Source: Candidatus Omnitrophota bacterium (GTDB lineage Bacteria > Ratteibacteria > UBA8468 > MWAK01). Taken from it: DNA of 10,710 nucleotides. Shown in pieces: positions 1-6,158 of this stretch (positions are counted from its first letter, which is position 1; each line of letters opens with the position of its first letter). The notes beneath the pieces were generated by a model that was given only the letters and a program-made list of their open reading frames with translations, had not been told where the DNA came from and searched no databases. The position numbers and the translations under genes were made by a program. Location of the stretch: NCBI GenBank assembly GCA_018829455.1, contig JAHJUB010000162.1, positions 1 through 10,710 on the forward strand, in the 5' to 3' direction.

Positions 1-2
1 AC

Positions 3-236
3 TATATTTTTTCAGGATTGAAATCGGAAGGTTGTTTATTTGTGCGGGATATACAGCTTATGGTAAGATAAAAAGAGGGATTATTTAATGACGCTTATAC
101 TTCTGTGAAAATCGCTGTTAAAGAAGAAAAAGGCGGGGAGATATCAGACGCGCAGATAAAAATTATTCTCGGGCGTGATTACGGGCTCTCCCTGGCGCGC
201 CGCACCGTGAATTTCTACCGCAATTTGATAAAGTAG
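3..236 (+). pseudogene. rpoN: RNA polymerase sigma-54 factor C-terminal remnant (5' end outside window)
   Basis: The last 55 codons of this frame (72-236) end in a good match to the RpoN box, the helix of sigma-54 that reads the -24 promoter element: ARRTVNFYR here against the usual ARRTVAKYR. It is preceded by EISDAQIKIIL, matching the SDQ-I-LL stretch before that box. Upstream in the same frame YIFSGLKSEG (from position 3) looks like the FFSSGLK motif of the same domain. An in-frame TAA at 69-71 interrupts the two parts, and the spacing between SGLKSEG and the next recognisable residues is longer than usual. Either the gene is decayed, or the assembly carries errors, or a short insertion has entered it. 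The family assignment of the tail is firm; the broken state is what the sequence shows directly. No partner gene is visible because the window begins here. Confidence 0.6.
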
Positions 237-263
237 TCGCCTGGCTTGCCGGGCTCTTTTAAT

Positions 264-408
264 GTAGGGGCGGGGATGTAACCCCCCCCTCGCCCCCCCT
301 TGTCAGGGGGGATGTAACCCCGCCCGCGGGAGTAGGACAGGCGTCTCGCCTGTCAAAGGTTTCGGGTCGGATGAATCCGACCCCTACAAGCGACTCTGAA
401 AGGGTCGC
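264..408. repeat. Cluster of hairpin repeats between rpoN tail and rimO
   Basis: The 214 bases between the two convergent genes hold no credible gene but several hairpins. The stretch 264-387 starts with GTAGGGG and ends with its complement CCCCTAC, so it has terminal inverted repeats. Inside are a C-run/G-run hairpin (about 282-311), a perfect 8-bp stem GACAGGCG/CGCCTGTC at 336-354 and a 9-bp stem GGGTCGGAT/ATCCGACCC at 364-383. A further hairpin follows at 390-408 (GCGACTC, TGAA loop region, GGGTCGC) and leads into ACTACGAAAAAC. Close relatives of these units recur at 1732-1781 and 6532-6720. No T-run follows the stems, so I do not call a terminator. Confidence 0.75.
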
Positions 409-450
409 ACTACGAAAAACCAAGATAACCACGTCGGGCAAGCTCGGCAA

Positions 451-1695
451 CTACAGTACTTGTATTACCTGCCCGTATAAATCGTACGAATCCGCGCCGG
501 TAACATTTACCCGGACAAAGGTTCCGGTTGGGACCAGGCGGTCCAGAATGATTGAGCCGTCCACCTCCGGCGCATCAAAAATAGTCCGGCCGACTGATTT
601 TTTCTTATCTTCCGGATTAACGTCCTCAACCACCGCTTCAACTTCACGGCCGATAAAACTCGTCAGTTTGCGCTGTGAAATCTTTGCCTGGACTTTTCCC
701 AACTCCTCCAGCCGCTCTTCTTTCAATGGCTGGGGAACCTGCGGCAAATCAGCCGCCGGCGTGCCGGTTTCCGCCGAGTAGGCAAAGAGGCCTAACTTCT
801 CAAACTCTATCTCCTCAATAAAATCCAGCAGTATCCGGAAATCATCTTCCGTCTCACCCGGATACCCGACGATAAAAGTGGTGCGCAGGGTCAAATCCGG
901 AATAGCACGGCGCAATTTAGCAATTAGTTTCCGGTACTCCTTCTGGCTGCCGCGCCGGCCCATCGCCGAAAGTATCCGGTCGGAGGCATGCTGCAAGGGA
1001 ATGTCAAGATAGGGACAGACCTTTTCATTCTGTAACGCTTCAATCAATTGCCGGTTATACCCGGTGGGATAGGTATACAGCAGCCGAACCCAGCGTAAAT
1101 CTTTAATTCGGCAAATTTCCCGCAACAGTTTATCTAAAACCGGTTTTCCGTAAAGGTCAATTCCGTAACCGGTGGTGTCCTGGGCGCAGATATTCAGCTC
1201 CCGCACGCCTCCGGCTGTTAGCGTGTGCGCTTCGGCAATCAGCCGTTCCATCGGGTAACTCTTTAAGGGCCCCCGCAGAGAAGGAATCAGGCAATAGCGG
1301 CAACGATTGTCGCAGCCATCAGAAACCTTAAGGTAGGCATAATGGCCCGGGGTGCAGAGAAAACGGTTCGGAAAAGAAGCAATCTCCTGTGGCGTAATTA
1401 ATCGGTCAATCTCCGGAAATTCGGATAACAGCGATTTGCCGATGCGGCTGACCAGACAGCCGGCTAAATAAATCTTCTTTTCCGGAAAACGTTTCTTGAC
1501 GGAAATCAAATCCCGCAAGAACTTCTTAGACTCAACCACCGCCTCGGAGAGAAACGCGCAGGTATTCAGAAAAAGGACGTCTGCTCCGTCCGGTTCCGCG
1601 ATCACTTCCCATCTTTTTCCGACCAGGTCAGCCAGAAACCTTTCGGTATCAATTAGATTTTTCGGGCATCCCAGGCTCAGCGCATAAACTTTCAT
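451..1695 (-). CDS. rimO: Ribosomal protein S12 methylthiotransferase RimO
   Basis: A 414-residue radical-SAM enzyme that adds a methylthio group to the conserved aspartate of ribosomal protein S12 in the cytoplasm. The N-terminal domain (about 1-115) has its three cluster cysteines at C10 (LGCPKN), C46 (NTCAF) and C80 (AGCL). The radical-SAM CxxxCxxC motif is at C128/C132/C135, within SDGCDNRCRYC, and is typical of RimO rather than MiaB. The barrel continues through DIPLQHASDRIL and TTFIVGYPGETEDDF, and a TRAM domain ends the protein (about 350-414). I start at the ATG of MKVYALSLGCPKN (1693-1695). The frame stays open upstream to 1800, but those 35 codons are translated from a hairpin repeat and have no counterpart in the family. 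No strong Shine-Dalgarno precedes the chosen start. The gene stands alone, with its own promoter. Confidence 0.93.
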   Translation of the reverse strand: MKVYALSLGCPKNLIDTERFLADLVGKRWEVIAEPDGADVLFLNTCAFLSEAVVESKKFLRDLISVKKRFPEKKIYLAGCLVSRIGKSLLSEFPEIDRLITPQEIASFPNRFLCTPGHYAYLKVSDGCDNRCRYCLIPSLRGPLKSYPMERLIAEAHTLTAGGVRELNICAQDTTGYGIDLYGKPVLDKLLREICRIKDLRWVRLLYTYPTGYNRQLIEALQNEKVCPYLDIPLQHASDRILSAMGRRGSQKEYRKLIAKLRRAIPDLTLRTTFIVGYPGETEDDFRILLDFIEEIEFEKLGLFAYSAETGTPAADLPQVPQPLKEERLEELGKVQAKISQRKLTSFIGREVEAVVEDVNPEDKKKSVGRTIFDAPEVDGSIILDRLVPTGTFVRVNVTGADSYDLYGQVIQVL

Positions 1696-1731
1696 AAAAT
1701 ATATGGGACGGGTATTGATATAGGACCTTGT

Positions 1732-1781
1732 GTAGGGGCGCCATTCATGGCGCCCGCGGGTCGGATAAATCCGACCCCTAC
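1732..1781. repeat. 50-bp hairpin repeat in the rimO leader
   Basis: The element begins GTAGGGG and ends CCCCTAC, giving the same terminal inverted repeats as the larger element at 264-387. Between the ends sit two perfect 9-bp stems with 2-base loops: GGGCGCCAT/ATGGCGCCC (1736-1755) and GGGTCGGAT/ATCCGACCC (1758-1777). The second stem is shared almost exactly with 364-383. Folded as a whole it could form a three-way junction. It lies between the rimO promoter and the rimO start, so it should be part of the untranslated leader. Confidence 0.8.
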
Positions 1782-1810
1782 GTTTAACAATGGCGAACAA
1801 GTGAATTGAT

Positions 1811-1840
1811 ATTATAACCCAACACGGAATGAAGTGTCAT
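1811..1840 (-). promoter_or_regulatory. Promoter for rimO
   Basis: Read on the minus strand, ATGACA (1840-1835) and TATAAT (1816-1811) are separated by 18 bases. They match the -35 and -10 consensus at five and six of six positions. Transcription would start near 1804, giving a leader of about 110 bases that contains the hairpin repeat at 1732-1781. The site is divergent from the weaker promoter of the gene at 1924. Confidence 0.65.
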
Positions 1841-1848
1841 TCGCCCAG

Positions 1849-1878
1849 TTGCGGCGGAAATCGGATTTGGAATATAAT
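1849..1878 (+). promoter_or_regulatory. Possible promoter for the FecR/GspG-like gene
   Basis: TTGCGG (1849-1854) and TATAAT (1873-1878) lie 18 bases apart. The -10 is perfect but the -35 matches only in its TTG. A start near 1885 would leave about 40 bases before the ATG at 1924. Inferred from the motif only. Confidence 0.4.
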
Positions 1879-1923
1879 CAACCTGAAGAATTAAAAACGA
1901 AACATTTTCCCAAAATATAAAAT

Positions 1924-2571
1924 ATGGCCGAAAAGTCTGCGTTAGAAAAGCGAATTGCCGCGCTGGAAATGAAAAAAGAGATTACCGGAGTCTCGGAAAA
2001 ATGGTCTGCGAAATTGGGAGTGAAGGTGGAGATTGGAAATAGTGTCAATTGTATGTATTACAGATACGAGGTGGAAACTCCCACTGCCATCGCCGGAGTG
2101 CGCGGCACTGCTTTTATGGTTGACGTAAATTCGGACGGCCGGAGCAGCCGAATTGGAGTTGTGGAAGGCGAAGTCGGCGTCATCGGCGGAATGGCTGAAA
2201 TGCACGCGATGCAGATGGAAGAAGCAACCAAACTGGTTCGGGAGACCGGTTTCTTGAAAAAATCCTCTAAAAAGGCCGATAAGGACTTCCAGGTATTTGA
2301 GGCCGCCTTACGCCAGTATTATCAGGACACCGGCTCTTTTCCCACCAGGGAACAAGGCGGATTGAAAGCACTGTTGAAGAACCCGGGCGTTGAGGACTGG
2401 AACGGACCTTACGTTGACCCGGGCCGTAATTTCCTGGACCCTTACGGCAAACAGCCCTATTTTTATCCCGTCAAAAAAACGCCGAAAGGGAACGTTTACG
2501 TCGAAATCTTCTCGCCGGGCATGGAAAGACCGATCGGAAACATAATGACCCCGAAAAGAAAAGGAGAATAG
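1924..2571 (+). CDS. FecR-like / type II secretion GspG-like chimeric protein
   Basis: A 215-residue protein whose parts are recognisable but whose combination is odd. Residues 1-35 are charged and could form a short coiled coil. Residues about 48-88 (VETPTAIAGVRGTAF and IGVVEGEVGV) match the closing part of a FecR domain, but the front half of that domain and any signal peptide are absent. Residues about 122-200 (ALRQYYQDTGSFPTREQGG, WNGPYVDPGRNFLDPYG, EIFSPGMERP) match the periplasmic domain of GspG, the major pseudopilin of type II secretion, without its N-terminal prepilin helix and cleavage site. The start is the only one available: an in-frame TAA sits one codon upstream, and no Shine-Dalgarno is visible. 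It may be the 3' part of a longer, secreted gene that has lost its beginning, or an unusual intact small protein. Compartment and function are unknown. Confidence 0.7.
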   Translation: MAEKSALEKRIAALEMKKEITGVSEKWSAKLGVKVEIGNSVNCMYYRYEVETPTAIAGVRGTAFMVDVNSDGRSSRIGVVEGEVGVIGGMAEMHAMQMEEATKLVRETGFLKKSSKKADKDFQVFEAALRQYYQDTGSFPTREQGGLKALLKNPGVEDWNGPYVDPGRNFLDPYGKQPYFYPVKKTPKGNVYVEIFSPGMERPIGNIMTPKRKGE

Positions 2572-2586
2572 TCCTTTCGGCGTCGG

Positions 2587-2793
2587 TTATTGCTGGACAA
2601 CGCGCACATTAGCGGCACGGGGTCCTTTATCCGATTTTTCAACCTCAAACTCCACTGACTGGTCTTCGTTCAACGCATCAAAGGTTGTTTCCACCAGACT
2701 TGTTTGATGAAAAAACACCTCTTTGCCGTCCGTATCAGCAATAAATCCAAATCCCCTGTCCCGCACCAACTTCTTTATTTTTCCCGTATGCAT
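2587..2793 (-). CDS. Cold-shock domain protein (CspA family)
   Basis: A 68-residue single-domain nucleic-acid-binding protein, the usual length for the family. It folds as a five-strand OB barrel and acts on single-stranded RNA or DNA, commonly melting RNA structure in the cytoplasm. RNP1 is RGFGFI (residues 13-18) and RNP2 is VFFHQT (26-31), where VFVHxS is common, so two RNP2 positions differ from the textbook form. The start is supported by a GGGAGG Shine-Dalgarno about six bases upstream and by a near-consensus promoter at 2825-2854. The leader is short, so the long thermosensor leader of E. coli cspA is not present. It converges with the FecR/GspG-like gene, with only 15 bases between their stops. 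I cannot tell which csp paralogue it is. Confidence 0.93.
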   Translation of the reverse strand: MHTGKIKKLVRDRGFGFIADTDGKEVFFHQTSLVETTFDALNEDQSVEFEVEKSDKGPRAANVRVVQQ

Positions 2794-2824
2794 CCTGCCC
2801 TCCCTGTTATTAGCTAAAATTAAT

Positions 2825-2854
2825 ATTATACCCTCTTTCTCATCTGTTTGTCCA
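2825..2854 (-). promoter_or_regulatory. Strong promoter for the cold-shock gene
   Basis: On the minus strand TGGACA (2854-2849) and a perfect TATAAT (2830-2825) are 18 bases apart, a close match to the housekeeping sigma consensus. Transcription would begin near 2818, leaving a leader of about 25 bases that contains the Shine-Dalgarno. Confidence 0.7.
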
Positions 2855-2863
2855 GCGTAATCA

Positions 2864-2896
2864 GTTAATATCCCGTTAATATCCCGTTTATATCCC
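2864..2896. repeat. Three tandem 11-bp repeats upstream of the csp promoter
   Basis: GTTAATATCCC occurs at 2864-2874 and 2875-2885, and a third copy with one change (GTTTATATCCC) at 2886-2896. Its near edge is 10 bases from the -35 box of the cold-shock promoter. The 11-bp period is close to one helical turn, so the copies face the same side of the DNA. This would suit a cooperative activator or repressor; that role is inference. Confidence 0.8.
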
Positions 2897-2921
2897 GCAG
2901 ATTTTCCCGGATGTTGTAATA

Positions 2922-2941
2922 CTAATTTGACGTCAAATTAG
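2922..2941. promoter_or_regulatory. Perfect 20-bp palindrome
   Basis: CTAATTTGACGTCAAATTAG is perfectly self-complementary. It overlaps the last codons and the TGA stop of the SIS-domain gene and lies about 70 bases upstream of the csp -35 box. It has no loop and no following T-run, so it suits a dimeric repressor operator better than an intrinsic terminator. Confidence 0.5.
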
Positions 2942-4795
2942 CATAAGGTTTATCCTGCCTTTTTTCAGAATTGACTCGGCTTCTCCCGGTAAACACTTTT
3001 TCTTAAGGCAGACTGCGGCCAGTAAAACCGGCGAGAATACCTCGTCTCCTAAAAAAGATTGTTCCTTAACAAAATCCAGTGAAGAAAAAAACGCCGAGCA
3101 TGAAACCGGGTAAGGTTGACCCGTCAAATGAGCTACGTAGCGTGTAGCCCGGTCGTAAAGTTTTTTGTTGCCGGGCGATACGAAAATCATCATATTGCCC
3201 AGTACCCTTCCCATCAGAACCATGGTAAGGGTTGAAACGGCATTCAAAGACATTTTTAAGGCGAGATGTTCGGGAATTCTCAGGCAACTTCCGAACAACG
3301 GCGCCGTCACCGCAAAAAGGTTTGTTTTTACGCCGAGATTACGGAGGTTCTTCCGGAACCGCCGCTTCTGTTCCCTTGTCCCTAAAAAAAATACGGCTGT
3401 CTCTCCCCCTTTTTTTGCCGCAGCTCTGAAAGCGGAAAGATACGGCTGGAAAAAATCGCTCTTTTCCGTTTCGTCCCCGGCCAGGAATGCAACCAAACCA
3501 TCCGGCTTGCCGCGCATCCTCTCTTTCAGGCTATTCCGGCTAAGGTCAAAACGCAATATCTCTTCCCGGTCAAGTTTCGGGAATTTCGTCAGTAGGGCTG
3601 CTTTGCCCCGCAGCATCTCTTTGATCTCTTCACGCGACCATTTTACGTCGTTGAAATCCCTCTGGAGAAGGTTTTTCCAGGCCTTTTGGCTGGATTTTTC
3701 CGGGCGGACAACAAAGGCCCAGGAAATCGGTGAAGCCAAATCGCCCTTTTTCCGGAAGGGCGGAACCAGGAAAGTCGGCGAGCGTTCGGTGGTGTCTGTT
3801 ATTACATCCAGACTGTATTTATCAGCCAGATAAGTGACCAGCCCGCGTTTTTCATAAATGCCCTTCTCAAAAAGAACCATCCGGGTTATGTTTTCGACGT
3901 TTTCTTCCGAAAGGAGTTTTTTGATTAAGGAAGAAAGGGTGGCCAGTATTCCGGCCGGGTTTCCGGTCATGTCAGAACGCGGAAAATTCGCATGATCGGA
4001 ATAGATGGAAAGTATGCGCTGTATCGCAATTTCCATGGCTCCACCCAAAACAGCCAGTTCGGCGCTGACCGCCTGCATCCGGGTTGAACCGCTGACCGCC
4101 ATTGGTCCGGTCGCCAAACATAATTTTTTTATGCCTTTTTCCGCGATGATTTCCCGACAGCGCCGGATACTAACCAGGGATTCGTCGGGATTGTTATAAA
4201 CATAATAAACTCTTGCGCCGGCCTGAAAACTGGCCTGGGCGGCGCCGATGACAAAACTGGTTTCACCGCCTTCGGTGACGGCGATGACCAGGTCGTTTTT
4301 GCCAACCGCCATATCCTGCATCTGGCGTTCACCAAAAACGGTAAAATCCTCGTAACCTTCAACCGACTTTATCAGGGCAAAATCTCCGCCGGCCATAACG
4401 CTTACCACGCTATTTTCGAAATCAGAAAAATTCTTTTTATTAGTCAGGGATGCTTCCTTTTCTTTCATTTCGCGCCAGAATCTACGCCAGCAGGCGTCAA
4501 GCAGAACAGCCAGTCGCCCGGTTGCTCCGCAGCCGGTAAAAAATACGCGCCCGCGGTTAAGAATTGTGCCGGCAATTTCACCGGCCATGTCTGCCAGGTA
4601 CTTTTTTGTCTTCGCCTTGTCCAGAAGAACGGCCACATCCCGGTCAACGGTAAACAACAGTTTTACCGCTTCTCCGGGACTATCTGCGGCGGCACGGCTC
4701 AGGTTTTTCGTTACCGGATGGAATTGTTCGGTGGGCAGGTTTCCCAGGTGGAATTCTTGCTCTTGTTCGACAAATATCCTTGCTCTTTCATCCAT
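2933..4795 (-). CDS. Double-SIS sugar-phosphate-binding protein, MurQ / glucokinase-regulatory-protein-like
   Basis: A 620-residue cytoplasmic protein, about twice the length of MurQ and close to that of animal glucokinase regulatory protein (GKRP). Residues 20-24 (LPTEQ) match the MurQ opening. The first SIS domain (about 65-260) shows GCGATGRLAVLLDA (88-101), MAGGDFAL (134-141), VEGYED (145-150) and GPMAVSGSTRM (230-240). A degenerate second SIS domain covers about 305-510. The C-terminal signature SLNAVSTLTMVLMGRVLGN (516-534) is shared with MurQ and GKRP. MurQ cleaves MurNAc-6-phosphate to GlcNAc-6-phosphate and lactate. Its catalytic glutamate after the GRLxVLDAxE motif is absent here (DACWRRF), while the EGxED glutamates remain. 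A regulator or sensor of a sugar phosphate is therefore at least as likely as an etherase. It lies 11 bases after namZ on the same strand, which ties it to amino-sugar use. The start at 4795 has no strong Shine-Dalgarno. Confidence 0.8.
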   Translation of the reverse strand: MDERARIFVEQEQEFHLGNLPTEQFHPVTKNLSRAAADSPGEAVKLLFTVDRDVAVLLDKAKTKKYLADMAGEIAGTILNRGRVFFTGCGATGRLAVLLDACWRRFWREMKEKEASLTNKKNFSDFENSVVSVMAGGDFALIKSVEGYEDFTVFGERQMQDMAVGKNDLVIAVTEGGETSFVIGAAQASFQAGARVYYVYNNPDESLVSIRRCREIIAEKGIKKLCLATGPMAVSGSTRMQAVSAELAVLGGAMEIAIQRILSIYSDHANFPRSDMTGNPAGILATLSSLIKKLLSEENVENITRMVLFEKGIYEKRGLVTYLADKYSLDVITDTTERSPTFLVPPFRKKGDLASPISWAFVVRPEKSSQKAWKNLLQRDFNDVKWSREEIKEMLRGKAALLTKFPKLDREEILRFDLSRNSLKERMRGKPDGLVAFLAGDETEKSDFFQPYLSAFRAAAKKGGETAVFFLGTREQKRRFRKNLRNLGVKTNLFAVTAPLFGSCLRIPEHLALKMSLNAVSTLTMVLMGRVLGNMMIFVSPGNKKLYDRATRYVAHLTGQPYPVSCSAFFSSLDFVKEQSFLGDEVFSPVLLAAVCLKKKCLPGEAESILKKGRINLMLI

Positions 4796-4806
4796 CTGTT
4801 TTCTTG

Positions 4807-6054
4807 CTATTCATACAGCAAATACCGCTGCCTTTTTTTCCGGAATTCATTCAGTTCCGTCTGGTAACTCCGGACGATTCTTTCCGCCGGGATGCCTTTT
4901 TCAAACATCATCCTGATTCTATCCGTTCCGTTGGCGTTGTCAAAGACGGCGGTCCGCTTCCGTACTTCCGGAAGGGAGAAATTGAAATTTCCCGGATATA
5001 GTTTCAGCAGCATATCAATAATGTGGTATCCGGCCGCCACGGGCCGGAGCGCCGTTTCATCCTGAATGATAATTCGGAAGCCGTTACACGGTTCACCTTT
5101 GAACTTGCCGTAAAAAGGCACAAAACTGAAGGGTTGAAAATAGAGACCGGGAATCTGGCGTTTATTCAACTCCTCCGAAACCTTTTCCGCGTCCATCCAG
5201 GGCGCCCCGACGATCTTAAACGGAAGTGTATAGCCCACCCCCACGCTCGCAACGGACAGTTCCCCGAGAATACCCGTTACCGGGTAAAACCAGACGGTAT
5301 CCATCTCCGGGATGTGAGGCGAGGTCGGTGTCCAGACCAGACCCGTGTCCCGCCAGGACATGCTCCGACTCCACCCTTCCATCGGCACCACTTCAAGCTC
5401 ACAGTTAATCTGCAGTTCTTCATTCCAATACCGGCCAACCTCTCCGATGGTCATTCCGTGCAGATAGGCGAGCGGCCCGGCTCCGATGAATGATTCAAAC
5501 TCCGGATTCAGTACCGGACCGTCAACCAAAAGACCGTTCACCGGATTGGGCCGGTCTAAAATAATAAGCGGTATCTGCTCCTTTGCGGCTTCCTCCATAC
5601 AATATTTCAGGGTGGTAATGTAGGTATAAGAACGGGAACCGATGTCCTGGATGTCAAAAAGCAGGACTTCAACATCCTTGAGCATTTGCCGGGTGGGCCT
5701 TCTTGTCTTTCCGTAAAGGCTGAAGACCGGTATCCCGGTCTTTTGGTCTGTTTCGTTCTCCACCTCACCCATCAGACCCCCTCTTATTCCGTGTTCCGGG
5801 GCATAAAGAGCAACCAGTTTTACGTCCGGAAGGCCGTAAATAAGGTCTATGGAAGAATTAAGGCGGCTGTCCGTTCCACTCCGGTTGGTAATCAAACCCA
5901 CCTTCTTGCCTTTTATCAAATCCAGCCTCTTTTCAACGAGAACCTCTACGCCCAATTTGACCAACGGTTTACGGAACATCTCCGCCGAAAAAATCCGGCC
6001 GGCCGGCATTAAACATATCAACCCGACAAAAAACAGTCCAGAAAATTTTTTCAT
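4807..6054 (-). CDS. namZ: Secreted exo-beta-N-acetylmuramidase, NamZ family (GH171, formerly DUF1343)
   Basis: A 415-residue enzyme of the YbbC/NamZ family, which removes terminal MurNAc from the non-reducing end of peptidoglycan fragments. A Sec signal peptide covers residues 1-24 (MKKF, hydrophobic core, cleavage likely after FSA). Family motifs follow in order: GLITNRSG (53-60), YAPEHGIRG (84-92), FDIQDIGSRSYTY (133-145), LDRPNPVNG (166-174), HGMTIGEVGR (199-208), WTPTSPHIP (241-249), then ELSVASVGVGYTLPFKIVGAPW around 265-286. Many relatives read EGRGT where this protein has VGVGYT. Length is normal. It is the first gene of a two-gene unit with the MurQ/GKRP-like protein, mirroring the ybbC-murQ linkage of Bacillus subtilis, and implies periplasmic MurNAc salvage. 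The start is the first ATG before the signal peptide; only a weak AGG is seen just upstream, and no clear promoter. Confidence 0.9.
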   Translation of the reverse strand: MKKFSGLFFVGLICLMPAGRIFSAEMFRKPLVKLGVEVLVEKRLDLIKGKKVGLITNRSGTDSRLNSSIDLIYGLPDVKLVALYAPEHGIRGGLMGEVENETDQKTGIPVFSLYGKTRRPTRQMLKDVEVLLFDIQDIGSRSYTYITTLKYCMEEAAKEQIPLIILDRPNPVNGLLVDGPVLNPEFESFIGAGPLAYLHGMTIGEVGRYWNEELQINCELEVVPMEGWSRSMSWRDTGLVWTPTSPHIPEMDTVWFYPVTGILGELSVASVGVGYTLPFKIVGAPWMDAEKVSEELNKRQIPGLYFQPFSFVPFYGKFKGEPCNGFRIIIQDETALRPVAAGYHIIDMLLKLYPGNFNFSLPEVRKRTAVFDNANGTDRIRMMFEKGIPAERIVRSYQTELNEFRKKRQRYLLYE

Positions 6055-6094
6055 CCTGTGTCAAATAACGGTTTTTTCAAGAAAGGAAATTTCG

Positions 6095-6156
6095 GGCGGA
6101 CTTTATCCACCGAAGTGCCCGTCGTAGCCTTGTGCGTAGGCGGAGAAGGTGGGACT
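6095..6156. repeat. Left direct repeat flanking the GIY-YIG gene (tRNA-Ser 3'-end-like)
   Basis: Imperfect direct copy of 6399-6453. The core 6134-6156 matches 6431-6453 at 21 of 23 positions, and the outer part shares GGCGGA and a TTTATCC segment. The right copy contains the end of the tRNA-Ser gene, so this left copy looks like a duplicated and decayed tRNA 3' end (acceptor strand and half of the T-arm). The two copies are offset by 297 bases, with the nuclease gene between them. Another partial dyad, TGAC...GCCAAGGC...GTCA, follows at 6156-6177. Confidence 0.7.
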
Positions 6157-6158
6157 GA

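Noticed and set aside
264..408. CRISPR array
   Set aside because: The repeats are self-complementary units of different kinds with no regular spacing and no unique spacers.
371..781. 136-codon plus-strand open frame over the rimO 3' end and adjacent repeats
   Set aside because: It is mostly antisense to rimO's TRAM domain, and its beginning is repeat sequence.
1696..1800. Open reading frame extending rimO by 35 codons upstream
   Set aside because: The extension is translated from the hairpin repeat at 1732-1781 and from promoter-proximal sequence, and RimO proteins start with the MKVYALSLGCPKN-type segment.
2551..2586. Possible bidirectional terminator between the convergent FecR/GspG-like and csp genes
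   Set aside because: A bulged CCGAA...TTCGG hairpin can be drawn, but no run of T follows on either strand and the stem is weak.
3165..3833. 222-codon plus-strand open frame opposite the SIS-domain gene
   Set aside because: It lies wholly antisense to a well-supported coding sequence, shows no recognisable domain, and is rich in Ser, Arg and Phe, as antisense frames often are.
5023..5493. 156-codon plus-strand open frame opposite namZ
   Set aside because: It is antisense to the conserved NamZ motifs and has no family resemblance, start signal or neighbour supporting it.
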